Of a stretch of 64,000 bases of DNA, positions 51,298 to 59,814 are shown piece after piece. The translations under genes and the position numbers were made by a program. The notes under the pieces are model-generated. The model saw only the letters and a list, made by a program, of their open reading frames with translations. It searched no databases and was not told where the DNA came from. The DNA is from Galbitalea sp036271875 (GTDB taxonomy: Bacteria; Actinomycetota; Actinomycetes; Actinomycetales; Microbacteriaceae), in assembly GCA_036271875.1 (NCBI GenBank), contig DATAZU010000011.1, positions 1 through 64,000 of the forward strand, written 5' to 3'. Each line of letters opens with the position of its first letter. Position 1 is the first letter of the stretch.

Positions 51298-52509
51298 CTG
51301 TCGGCGCGTGACGCACTGAACGCGACGCGCGTCGACGATCTGATTGCTGCCGTCCACAAATCGGACTGGGGCAGGATCGTCGGCGCGCTGATCCGCATGA
51401 CCGGCGACTGGACGCTGGCAGAAGATGCAACGCAGGATGCGTTCGCCGCAGCCCTCACCCGGTGGCCGAGCGACGGCGTCCCCAATAATCCCGCCGCCTG
51501 GCTAATGACAGCGGCGCGAAACAAGGCGATTGACCGCATCCGTTCGGCTGGTTCCGCGCGGCGACGCGAGAAGGAGGTGACACTCTTGGCGACCCTGCAG
51601 TCGGACGAACACGACATCGAGGACGATCGCCTGCGTCTCATCTTTACCTGCTGTCATCCCGCGCTCGCGCTTTCCGCGCGTGTGGCGCTGACGCTTCGCA
51701 TCGTCGCCGGGCTCACTGTTTCCGAGATCGCTGCGGCGTTCCTGGTGTCCGAGTCGACGATGGCACAGCGGCTGGTTCGAGCTCGGCGCAAGGTCGAGGA
51801 TGCCGGCATGCCGTACCGGGTGCCGCCGGCCGAGCTTCTGGGCGAACGGCTCGATGGCGTTCTCGCTGTGCTCTATCTCGTCTTCAACGAGGGCTACGGC
51901 GGAGAGCAGCGGAACGAGCTCGTCGATTCGGCGCTGTCGATGACGCGCGCCCTGGTCGAGCTTATGCCGGGCGAGTCGGAGGCGCGCGGACTGCTCGCGT
52001 TGATGCTGGTGCAGAACTCGCGTCGGGACGCTCGACTCGGGCCCGCTGGCGAACAACTCACCCTCGAAGAACAGGATCGGGCGCTGTGGCATCGGGATGA
52101 GATCGAGCGTGGGCTGGTCGCGCTGTCATCGGCATCCGGGCGGGGTGCGTATGTGCTGCAGGCGCGGATCGCGGCGTGCCACGCGCGCGCGGCGACAGCC
52201 GACGACACCGACTGGGCGTCGATCCTCGCGCTGTACGACGAATTGCTCGCGCTGACGCCGTCGCCCGTCATCCGGCTGAACCGGGCGATCGCCGTCGGCA
52301 TGCTCGAGGGGCCGGATGCGGGACTCGCCCTGCTCGACGAGCTGAGGCTCGATGGCTATCGCTGGCTACCGATCGCCCAGGGTGACCTGCATCGACGTGC
52401 CGGTCGAACCGCTGAAGCGGCGCAGCGTTTTCGCCTGGCGCTCGGGCTTGCCGCATCCGATTCGGAGCGTCGCGAGCTGGAACGCCGACTGGCCGCGCTT
52501 GACGAGTGA
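51298..52509 (+). CDS. ECF42-group sigma factor with no standard start codon
   Basis: The 403-residue (approximate) protein has region 2 in LAEDATQDAFAAALTRWPSDGVPNNPAAWLMTAARNKAID, region 4 in LTVSEIAAAFLVSESTMAQRLVRARRKVE, and the ECF42 C-terminal TPR-like extension with LALTPSPVIRLNRAIAVGML. From about residue 20 onward it is clearly intact, but no in-frame ATG, GTG or TTG occurs near the expected N-terminus. CTG 51298, six bases after a GAGGA, is the best candidate start; a one-base indel after the ATG at 51291 is the alternative. It follows its YCII partner. Confidence 0.85.
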   Translation: MSARDALNATRVDDLIAAVHKSDWGRIVGALIRMTGDWTLAEDATQDAFAAALTRWPSDGVPNNPAAWLMTAARNKAIDRIRSAGSARRREKEVTLLATLQSDEHDIEDDRLRLIFTCCHPALALSARVALTLRIVAGLTVSEIAAAFLVSESTMAQRLVRARRKVEDAGMPYRVPPAELLGERLDGVLAVLYLVFNEGYGGEQRNELVDSALSMTRALVELMPGESEARGLLALMLVQNSRRDARLGPAGEQLTLEEQDRALWHRDEIERGLVALSSASGRGAYVLQARIAACHARAATADDTDWASILALYDELLALTPSPVIRLNRAIAVGMLEGPDAGLALLDELRLDGYRWLPIAQGDLHRRAGRTAEAAQRFRLALGLAASDSERRELERRLAALDE

Positions 52510-52583
52510 CACCCGAGTCGTGGTGCAATCGGGCGAAAATCTGTGGAGAATAGACTCAACGCGTTTCCAGCAGTCAGGACACC

Positions 52584-52760
52584 ATGAACGTCTTCTACTT
52601 CATCATCGCCTTCGTCGTCTTCCTTGGCGGAATCGCCCTGTTCGCGTTCGCGTTTGACGTTCCGCAGTTCCAGGCCGTGATGTTCGTCGGGGGCATCGCT
52701 GCCATCTCGATTTCGCTGGCGATCCCGTTCCACATCCTGGGCCACGGGGAGCAGCGCTAG
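52584..52760 (+). CDS. Small two-helix membrane protein, 58 aa
   Basis: MNVFYFIIAFVVFLGGIALF begins two hydrophobic helices; the second (FVGGIAAISISLAIPFHIL) ends in a polar HGEQR tail. The codon choice is GC-rich and protein-like. Similar small hydrophobic proteins are often overlooked in annotation. No family recognised. A strong hairpin follows at 52818. Confidence 0.7.
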   Translation: MNVFYFIIAFVVFLGGIALFAFAFDVPQFQAVMFVGGIAAISISLAIPFHILGHGEQR

Positions 52761-52817
52761 GTCTCTCTTCCCGCGTCATTCGGGCGCGTGCAGGTCGGTG
52801 TTGGTCGGACCTGGGTT

Positions 52818-52876
52818 GTGAGGGGCGGCGAAAGGCCCTTCCCGGCACGGTTTTAGGGCCCTTTGCCGCCCCTCAC
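52818..52876 (+). terminator. Long hairpin terminator
   Basis: A 21-base arm starting gtgaggggcggc (52818-52838) is complementary to 52856-52876 with about two mismatches, around a 17-base loop that contains tttta. It lies after the 58-aa gene and ahead of the LCP gene. Stability is high; it may be a terminator. Confidence 0.65.
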
Positions 52877-52952
52877 CGGAAGCTTGGTGCCAATTCGGGA
52901 ACGCGGCGCGTTTCGGAGCCTCTGCACAGATGAGTTCTGCTTATTCTTCGAT

Positions 52953-54434
52953 GTGGTTACCCGTCCGACGCCCCCCGCCCCGCGGCGTCCGCTGATCACC
53001 GATCTCGACCAATCGGGTCGCCGACCGGCCCGTAAACCGTCTGATCGCGGTCCCGGAAAGCCACCAAGCAAGCGCGGCCCTAAGGATGCGAGCCGCTCGC
53101 GCGTCATCCGTCGTCGCGTTATCGCAATCGTCGTAGTTGCCGTCCTGGTCCTGGTCGGCTACGTCGCGTTCAACTACGAGAGCTTCGTTGGCGGGATTAC
53201 CCATGTCAACGCGATTCCAGGCGGCACCTCGGATGATCGCAATGAGAACATCCTGTTGGTCGGCGACGACCATCGACCGGCCGGAGCAACCGCGCAGCAA
53301 CTTGCCGAACTCGGCACGACCCAGGATGGCGGCAGCCTCGACACGGACACGATCATGATCCTGCATGTGCCCGCGAACGGAGCTAATCCGACCCTGATCT
53401 CGATTCCGCGCGACTCCTGGGTCAATGTTCCGGGCGCTGGGATGCGCAAGATCAACGCTGCTTTCGCCATTGGTGCGGCAAAGGGCGGCGACAGCGGCGG
53501 CGCACAACTGCTCATCCAGGTTGTGCAGAATCTCACCGGCCTGACCATCGACCACTACGTTCGCATCTCGCTTCTTGGTTTTTACAACGTGGTCAACGCT
53601 CTCGGGCCGGTTCCGGTCTGTATTTTGCATGCGGTGGATGACCCGTATTCCGGTCTCCGTCTGCCAGCGGGCTACACCACGCTGGACGCGAGTCAGGCGC
53701 TCGCGTTCGTCCGGCAGCGTCACGGTCTGCCCGCCGGCGACCTCGATCGGGTCATTCGCCAGCAGTACTTCCTATCTATTGAGGCACGGCAGATCCTCAA
53801 CGCGGGCACGCTGCTGAATCCGGTGAAACTGCACAACGTCATCACTGCCGTCAGCTCGTCGATTCAGACGGACCCCGACCTGAACATGCTCAATCTCGCG
53901 GCGCAGGTGAAGAGTTTTGGCGGGAACCTGCATTCCGCGACCATCCCGATTACGGGCACGCCCACGATCGATGTGAACGGAATACCGGTGTCGATCGTGC
54001 AGGTCAACACGGCGGCGATGCCCGCATTCATCGCCTCGATCACGAACCTGAAGACCTCGACGGGAACGCCCGTGAAGCCGTCCAAGATCACCCTCACCGT
54101 GCTCAACGGCAGCGGAGTGAACGGAGCGGCGGGAGCGGCGACCACCGCGCTGTCCAAGCTCGGATTCCATCTCGGAACGCCGCAGACCGCGAGCATCCAG
54201 CCGAAAACGACGGTCAACTACCCGGCGGCGGATGCTGCTGCCGCAAAGGTCGTCGCAGGCTACTTCCCCGGTGCAGTACTCGTCGCGTCGACGAGCGTCA
54301 GCCAGGTGCAGGTCGTCCTCGGCTCGGATCACATCGCGGTCAACGCCGAAGCGGGCGCGGCGGCGAGCTCTCCGACACCCACCTCCACCAAAGCACCGAC
54401 GAGCACATACGACAGCAAGTCCTGCGTGGACTAG
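52953..54434 (+). CDS. LytR-CpsA-Psr (LCP) family cell-wall protein with LytR_C domain
   Basis: The roughly 493-residue membrane-anchored protein has a Pro/Arg-rich N-terminus, one membrane helix (VIAIVVVAVLVLVGYVAF), an LCP catalytic domain (NILLVGDDHRPAG, DTIMILHVP, SIPRDSWVNVPG, KINAAFAIG, ALAFVRQRHGLPAGDLDRVIRQQYFL with the catalytic arginines) and a C-terminal LytR_C domain (ITLTVLNGSGVNGAA). LCP enzymes attach glycopolymers to peptidoglycan outside the membrane. GTG 52953 is one possible start; no ribosome binding site is obvious and earlier TTG/GTG codons exist. It is expected to be housekeeping. Confidence 0.9.
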   Translation: MVTRPTPPAPRRPLITDLDQSGRRPARKPSDRGPGKPPSKRGPKDASRSRVIRRRVIAIVVVAVLVLVGYVAFNYESFVGGITHVNAIPGGTSDDRNENILLVGDDHRPAGATAQQLAELGTTQDGGSLDTDTIMILHVPANGANPTLISIPRDSWVNVPGAGMRKINAAFAIGAAKGGDSGGAQLLIQVVQNLTGLTIDHYVRISLLGFYNVVNALGPVPVCILHAVDDPYSGLRLPAGYTTLDASQALAFVRQRHGLPAGDLDRVIRQQYFLSIEARQILNAGTLLNPVKLHNVITAVSSSIQTDPDLNMLNLAAQVKSFGGNLHSATIPITGTPTIDVNGIPVSIVQVNTAAMPAFIASITNLKTSTGTPVKPSKITLTVLNGSGVNGAAGAATTALSKLGFHLGTPQTASIQPKTTVNYPAADAAAAKVVAGYFPGAVLVASTSVSQVQVVLGSDHIAVNAEAGAAASSPTPTSTKAPTSTYDSKSCVD

Positions 54435-54439
54435 TCGCG

Positions 54440-54934
54440 CTAGTTCGCGGGAAGCAGTTCGCTCGTGAAATTGTCGAGACGGGCGAGCAGTCCCGAGGTG
54501 CGATCTTCGACGACCTCGGTCGGCCGCGGCTGGAGATCCGACGGCGGCGGAACGATCCGAATGATCGTCGAGCAGGCCAGGTCGGAGCAAATGTACGTGC
54601 CGATCGTGTTCCCGTCGCGCCCCGCCTGCCCGGCCTTGGGCACGGTGAACAGCGAAACCTGACTACCGGGCTGATGCGTGCGGCAGAGCGAGCACATCGC
54701 CGAGATACCGCGCGACATCGTGGATGATGCTGACCGCAGGATCATGCCAAACGGCTTGCCCTCGCGCCAATAGACGATGTACCCGCGCTGCGCGAACGTC
54801 GGGTCGAGCCAGCCGAGATACTCGCGCTCTTCCCAGACCGTTTCGTGCAGGCCGGGAAGCGGCATCCGTGCGATTGCCTCGGCCGGGGCGTTCACGAAGG
54901 ATGCCCGGATCTGCTCCTCGGTCAGCGGCCGCAC
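54440..54934 (-). CDS. FBP (EF-G-binding/treble-clef zinc) domain protein
   Basis: The 164-residue protein starts VRPLTEEQIRASFVNAPA (GTG 54934 with GGGGAG five bases upstream) and contains YLGWLDPTFAQRGYIVY and a zinc-binding block MCSLCRTHQPG...GTYICSDLACS (Cys-x2-Cys...Cys-x4-Cys). It resembles the FBP family, the FusB-like C-terminal treble-clef domain that binds EF-G and protects it from fusidic acid, but here the whole gene is this family with a divergent N-terminus. A ribosome- or translation-linked role is inferred. Confidence 0.85.
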   Translation of the reverse strand: MRPLTEEQIRASFVNAPAEAIARMPLPGLHETVWEEREYLGWLDPTFAQRGYIVYWREGKPFGMILRSASSTMSRGISAMCSLCRTHQPGSQVSLFTVPKAGQAGRDGNTIGTYICSDLACSTIIRIVPPPSDLQPRPTEVVEDRTSGLLARLDNFTSELLPAN

Positions 54935-54956
54935 TCGCGCTCCCCGGTCAGCACAC

Positions 54957-55937
54957 TCAAAAGCCCTCGATTGCATGAGGAACGTAGTGTTCATCGAGTT
55001 GGGACAGCTCGGCTTCGGTCAGCGTGAGCTCAACGGCGGCCGCGGCATCCACGAGGTGGTTCGTCTTGGTCGCACCCACGATCGGTGCTGTTACCGCATC
55101 CTGCTGCGCCACCCAGGCCAGCGCGACCTGCGCGCGCGGCACCCCTCGGGCCGCGGCAACGGCGGCAACCGCATCCACGATCTTTCGGTCAGAGTCTTCG
55201 GTCTGTCGGTACAGCGTGTTGCCGAACGTGTCCGTCTCGCTTCGTCCGCTGCCCGCGTCATCCCAATCGCGAGTCAATCTTCCGCGCGCGAGCGGGCTCC
55301 ACGGGATCGCGCCAACACCGCTCTCCAGGCAATACGGATGCATCTCCCGCTCTTCCTCGCGGTTGAGCAGGTTGTACTGGTCCTGCATCGAGATGAAACG
55401 GGTCCAGCCGTTCAGGTCTGCTGCGTGCTGCATCGCCGCGAACTGCCATGCGTACATGGAAGAGGCGCCGAGGTAGCGCGCTTTGCCCGCCCTCACGATG
55501 TCGTGCAGAGCCTCCATCGTCTCCTCGACGGGCACGTCCGGGTCGAATCGATGGATCTGGTACAGGTCGATGTAGTCGGTGCCGAGTCGCGTAAGCGACG
55601 CGTCGACCTCGTTCATGATGGCCTTTCGCGACAAGCCGCGCCCATATGGTCCCGGCCGCATCTCGCCATGCACCTTGGTCGCGATGACGACATCCTCGCG
55701 ACTTGCGAACTCGCGCAGCAGCGTGCCGGTGATTTCCTCGCTGCTGCCGAGCGAATAGACGTTCGCGGTGTCGAAGGTCGTGATACCGAGTTCGATGGCC
55801 TGGCGAAAAAACGGGCGACTATCGTCGAGCCCGACGCTCCACGGGTGATTGCCCCGATCGGGATCACCGTACGACATGCAGCCAAGAATCACAGCCGAGA
55901 CTTCGAGTCCGCTGCTCCCAAGGAATCGAGTTTCCAT
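54957..55937 (-). CDS. Aldo/keto reductase
   Basis: The 326-residue AKR of the YhdN/Tas-like (AKR11/12) group has the catalytic residues D56 (FDTANVYS), Y61, K88 and H129 (YQIHRFDPD). WSPLARGRLTRDWDD and IVGATKTNHLVDAA are the later cofactor-contact motifs. It reduces an aldehyde or ketone with NADPH. Its stop lies 22 bases before the FBP-domain gene's start on the same strand, and they could share a transcript. It is divergent from the methyltransferase. Confidence 0.92.
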   Translation of the reverse strand: METRFLGSSGLEVSAVILGCMSYGDPDRGNHPWSVGLDDSRPFFRQAIELGITTFDTANVYSLGSSEEITGTLLREFASREDVVIATKVHGEMRPGPYGRGLSRKAIMNEVDASLTRLGTDYIDLYQIHRFDPDVPVEETMEALHDIVRAGKARYLGASSMYAWQFAAMQHAADLNGWTRFISMQDQYNLLNREEEREMHPYCLESGVGAIPWSPLARGRLTRDWDDAGSGRSETDTFGNTLYRQTEDSDRKIVDAVAAVAAARGVPRAQVALAWVAQQDAVTAPIVGATKTNHLVDAAAAVELTLTEAELSQLDEHYVPHAIEGF

Positions 55938-55969
55938 GTCTCCAGCCTAGACACGATTGAATTGCGTAC

Positions 55970-57463
55970 ATGGATGTGCGCACGGAGGCAATTGCGCGGC
56001 TGCGATCCGATCTCGCCGCGGCGCGTTTCACGGTCGCGCACCTTGAAGAACTGTGGGGAGCGGATGCGGCTGCCGCGCTGGGGCGCGGACATCGAGTTCC
56101 CGCTGTGCGGGCGCTCGACCGAATTTCCGGGTTCGATGCAGCCGGAAGTCTTGCCCGGGCGTTCGTGCTCGGCCTGCCCGCGCGACCGGATGACCTCGAA
56201 CGGGCATTGCCGACCCTTGGCCTGGCGGGAGCCATCGAGCTTGGCCTTCTCGACGAATCGGGCGCGGGCCTGATCGATCTGCGCCCATACGCGTTCAGCG
56301 ACAGATGGGGTGTCGCGGAATGGTGGATCGCGAGTGACCTCGGCGAACTCGCGCTCGGTCGCCCGCTCCCCGAAAACCACGTTCTCGGCGTCGGGGGAGC
56401 GTCCCTCACACTTAGCGGACTGCAGGTGCAGCGGTCCAGTCGCCGTGCACTTGACCTGGGAACGGGATGCGGCATCCAGGCGATGCACGCCAGCCGCCAT
56501 ACCGGACGAGTGATCGCGACCGACATCTCTCCTCGAGCGCTCGAGCTCGCGGCGTTCAACGCCGAGCTCAACGGCATTCGGTCGATTGAGTTTCGGCTTG
56601 GCAGCCTCTACCAGCCCGTCGCGGACGAGAAATTCGACCTCATCGTCTCGAACCCGCCTTTCGTGATCACTCCGCGGCGGGATGGCGTCCCGACCTACGA
56701 ATACCGCGACGGCGGACTCGTCGGTGACGCGATCGTCGCCGAGGTCGTCGCCGGCGCTGGTGAGCACCTCGAGCCCGGCGGCATCGCCCAGCTGCTCGGA
56801 AACTGGGAGTATCGCACGCACGAGAACGGCCTCGATCGCGTTGGCGGATGGATCGACGCGGCCGAACTCGATGGCTGGGTCGTGGAGCGCGAGGTGCAGG
56901 ATCCGGCGCTCTACGCGCAGACCTGGATTCGCGACGGCGGCACCCGGGCCGGTGCCGGGTTCGACGCACTCGAGGGTGCCTGGCTCGACGATTTCGGCGC
57001 GCGCGGCGTGACGGCAATCGGGTTCGGATACGTGACGCTTCGCAAGCCGCCGGCCGGGCGAACCCTCCGCCGTCTCGAGAGCCTCGACGGGCCGGTCGCG
57101 GGCGGTCTCGGTGAACACATTGATGCGACCCTCGCCGCGCATGACTGGCAGGCGTCCCTCGACGACGCCGACCTTGCCCGAACGAAGCTGACCGTCGCGC
57201 CCGATGTCACGGAGGAACGACACTACTGGCCGGGCGACGAACATCCCGCGGTGATGAATCTTCGCCAGGGCGGCGGATTCGCCCGAAGTTATCCTCTCGG
57301 GACGGCGCTCGCCGCGGTGGTCGGCGCGTGCGACGGCGAACTGAGCATCGGAGCCATCTGCGCCGCGGTTTCCGAACTGCTTGAGGTGGATGAGCGGGCG
57401 GTGCTCGACGAGGTGCTGCCCAGCATCCGCGAGTTTCTCACGGTGGGAATTCTCAGGCGGTAG
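55970..57463 (+). CDS. SAM-dependent N-methyltransferase-like protein
   Basis: The 497-residue protein has a central class I methyltransferase domain: ALDLGTGCGIQAMHASRH (SAM-binding motif I, about 163-180), VIATDISPRALELAAFNA, and FDLIVSNPPFVITP, the NPP(F/Y) motif of N-methyltransferases acting on Gln, Asn or adenine. A helical N-terminal domain of about 150 residues and an uncharacterised C-terminal domain of about 200 residues flank it, the architecture of an actinobacterial family with unknown target. It overlaps the convergent MFS gene by 11 bases. Confidence 0.87.
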   Translation: MDVRTEAIARLRSDLAAARFTVAHLEELWGADAAAALGRGHRVPAVRALDRISGFDAAGSLARAFVLGLPARPDDLERALPTLGLAGAIELGLLDESGAGLIDLRPYAFSDRWGVAEWWIASDLGELALGRPLPENHVLGVGGASLTLSGLQVQRSSRRALDLGTGCGIQAMHASRHTGRVIATDISPRALELAAFNAELNGIRSIEFRLGSLYQPVADEKFDLIVSNPPFVITPRRDGVPTYEYRDGGLVGDAIVAEVVAGAGEHLEPGGIAQLLGNWEYRTHENGLDRVGGWIDAAELDGWVVEREVQDPALYAQTWIRDGGTRAGAGFDALEGAWLDDFGARGVTAIGFGYVTLRKPPAGRTLRRLESLDGPVAGGLGEHIDATLAAHDWQASLDDADLARTKLTVAPDVTEERHYWPGDEHPAVMNLRQGGGFARSYPLGTALAAVVGACDGELSIGAICAAVSELLEVDERAVLDEVLPSIREFLTVGILRR

Positions 57464-58907
57464 TTCCCTCGACGAGCCCCTCGCCCGACTGCACCCGCCG
57501 AATGATCGAAATGCGCGGCGATCCGCGATTGATGGAGACCCGGATCCTCAGCTGGTGGCGTCGCGCGAGGTGGATGGCAATCGCGATCGCCGCGATCGCC
57601 GGAACGAGCCCTGACACGGCCAACCCGACGGACGGTCCCCAGGTCGACACGATCCAGCCCATCATGGGGCCGCCAATGGCCTGACCGCCGAGTTGCACGA
57701 GCACGTACAGCGCCATGACCCGACCGCGAATACCGAGGTTGGACGACATCTGGACAAGCGAGTTCGCCGCCGTGATGAACAGCAGGGAGAACAGGCCGAT
57801 GGAGACGAGATCGGCCGAGAACGCGAGTTCGGTTGGCATGATCGCTCCGAGCGCCTGGAGCAGCCCCCACGCCACGGCCATGATCAGCACCGTCCGCAGT
57901 CGAACCGCCCTGCGCCTCGTCGACAGCAGCGCGCCGGTGAATGCTCCGGCAGCAATCAGGGTGTTGAACAGGCCATAGCCGGATGGGCCAACCTTGAAGA
58001 CGCTGTTTGCGTATGAGGTAAGGATGACGGGTGTGGTCAGGGCGAACAGGGACAACAGGGTGAGGACAACAATGGTCCAGAAGATCGGCGGTTTTCGCAC
58101 GACGTATGCCAGCCCCTGTTTCAGCTGGCCTTTCGCGCGTGGCACGGGCGCACTCTTGAACAGCTTCGACTTGTTCAGCGCTGCAAGGGTCGCAACGGTG
58201 ACGAAACAGGTGACCGAGTTGATGGCGAACGCCCAGCCGGCACCTACGGCATCCAGAAGGAATCCCGCGACGGCGGGACCGATGAGGCCACCCAGCTGGA
58301 AGATCGACGAGTTGATGCTGATGGCGTTGCGAAGGTATCGCGCACCAACAAGTTCGTTTGAGAAGACCTGGCGTGTGGGGTTGTCGACCACGACAACACA
58401 TCCGACGACGAACGCGATGACCCAGATTTCCCAGACCTGCACAACGCCGGCGAGGGTGAGGATGGCGAGCAGCGCAGCGAAGGCGCCGATCACGCCCTGC
58501 GTCATCATCAGCAGCATCCGTTTGGAGTACCGGTCGACGAGCAGCCCGCCCCAGAGTCCGAAGACCAGCATCGGGGTGAACTGCGCGGCGACCGTGATGC
58601 CGACGGCTGTCACGCTGTGTGACAGCGTGAGGACGAGCCAGTCCTGGGCGATGCGCTGCATCCAGGTACCGGACATCGCGAGGATGTTCGAGATGGCGAA
58701 CAACCGGAAATTGGGAACGCGAAGCGAACTGAAGGTTTCACTCCAGCGCGGCCGGGTGGTGATGACTGGCATCGGTTCGGTCGGCGGATAGGCGGACGAG
58801 GTTCCGGCGGAAGTCACAGGGGTCCTGAAGTCAAGCGGACGGTGGTTGGTTTCAACGTTACGCGCGCCGGATCCATTCTCGGAGTAAATTGAACCTATAT
58901 CTGTCAT
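57453..58907 (-). CDS. MFS exporter (MFS_3/enterobactin-exporter-like)
   Basis: The 484-residue, 12-helix transporter has ETFSSLRVPNFRLFAISNILAMSGTWMQRIAQDWLVLTLSHS at the first helix, the signature of the MFS_3 group, followed by LLVDRYSKRMLLM and NPTRQVFSNELVG. It probably exports a small molecule such as a siderophore or drug. The ATG at 58907 lies inside a LysR-type binding site shared with the divergent regulator gene. Alternative starts (Met at about residue 47) are possible. Confidence 0.88.
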   Translation of the reverse strand: MTDIGSIYSENGSGARNVETNHRPLDFRTPVTSAGTSSAYPPTEPMPVITTRPRWSETFSSLRVPNFRLFAISNILAMSGTWMQRIAQDWLVLTLSHSVTAVGITVAAQFTPMLVFGLWGGLLVDRYSKRMLLMMTQGVIGAFAALLAILTLAGVVQVWEIWVIAFVVGCVVVVDNPTRQVFSNELVGARYLRNAISINSSIFQLGGLIGPAVAGFLLDAVGAGWAFAINSVTCFVTVATLAALNKSKLFKSAPVPRAKGQLKQGLAYVVRKPPIFWTIVVLTLLSLFALTTPVILTSYANSVFKVGPSGYGLFNTLIAAGAFTGALLSTRRRAVRLRTVLIMAVAWGLLQALGAIMPTELAFSADLVSIGLFSLLFITAANSLVQMSSNLGIRGRVMALYVLVQLGGQAIGGPMMGWIVSTWGPSVGLAVSGLVPAIAAIAIAIHLARRHQLRIRVSINRGSPRISIIRRVQSGEGLVEGTTA

Positions 58908-58920
58908 TGCTAAACGTAAT
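58906..58920. promoter_or_regulatory. LysR-type T-N11-A box
   Basis: ATTGC-TAAAC-GTAAT is an imperfect dyad with ATT/AAT ends, exactly the T-N11-A layout of LysR binding sites. It overlaps the exporter start and lies 27 bases from the lysR start, suggesting autoregulation and control of the exporter. Confidence 0.6.
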
Positions 58921-58946
58921 GATTGGCCAAAAACAATCGAGGATGC

Positions 58947-59804
58947 ATGTTCGACCCGGTTCTTCTCAGGACGTTTCTCGCGGTCGCTGAGACTCGCAGC
59001 TTTACGGGCGCCGGCGTCGAACTCGGTCTCAGCCAGCCCACGGTGAGCCAGCACGTACGCAAGCTTGAGGATGCCGCCGGCCGGATGCTCATCTCCCGCG
59101 ATACCCGCGATGTTCGGCTGACGGATAATGGCGAAGCGATGGCCGGGTTCGCCCGCACGATCCTTGCGGCACAGGAGGTGGCGTCAAGCTACTTCTCCGG
59201 ATCGGCCATGCGAGGTCGGCTCCGTTTCGGCGCGGGCGACGACCTTGCGATCACGCAGCTGCCGCGCATCCTGAGGCACTTCCGCCAGCTCTACCCGCAG
59301 ATCAATCTCGAGCTCACCGTCAGCCAGACCGGGCCGCTCATCCGTCGGCTGCGAAGCGGGCAACTCGACCTCATCTTCATCAAGTCGGCGCCGGACGAGA
59401 ATCCGGATGGCGTGCGGGTGAGCCGGGACACCATGGTGTGGGTCGGCCACGAGAATACGCTTCTCGAGCAGGACCAGCCGGTTCCGGTCGTGGCATACCA
59501 GACGCCGAGCTTCAGTCGTCAGGTCGGAATCGAGGCGCTCGAGCAGGCCGGACGCACCTGGCGAATCACCTGCAACTCGCGCGAGGTGAGCGGCCTGCTC
59601 GCGGCTGTTCGCGCGGGTCTCGGCGTTGCGGTATTCCCAAACAGCCTCATCCCGGAGGACCTGGTCAAGGTCACAAACCGATTCGGACTTCCCGACCTGG
59701 GCGAGGTGGACTTCACTCTGCTGCGCAATCCGAGCGCGCCGGGCGATTCGACAGATGCGCTGATCTCGGCGATTCTCGGACGCGGTCTCGGCCGCGGTCA
59801 GTAG
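58947..59804 (+). CDS. LysR-family transcriptional regulator
   Basis: The 285-residue LTTR has an N-terminal helix-turn-helix, MFDPVLLRTFLAVAETRSFTGAGVELGLSQPTVSQHVRKLEDAAG, and a LysR substrate-binding domain from about residue 90 (LRFGAGDDLAITQLPRIL). It diverges from the MFS exporter and should respond to its substrate. ATG 58947 has GAGGAT close upstream and matches family starts better than the in-frame ATG at 58923. Confidence 0.92.
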   Translation: MFDPVLLRTFLAVAETRSFTGAGVELGLSQPTVSQHVRKLEDAAGRMLISRDTRDVRLTDNGEAMAGFARTILAAQEVASSYFSGSAMRGRLRFGAGDDLAITQLPRILRHFRQLYPQINLELTVSQTGPLIRRLRSGQLDLIFIKSAPDENPDGVRVSRDTMVWVGHENTLLEQDQPVPVVAYQTPSFSRQVGIEALEQAGRTWRITCNSREVSGLLAAVRAGLGVAVFPNSLIPEDLVKVTNRFGLPDLGEVDFTLLRNPSAPGDSTDALISAILGRGLGRGQ

Positions 59805-59814
59805 CGTCACTTCG

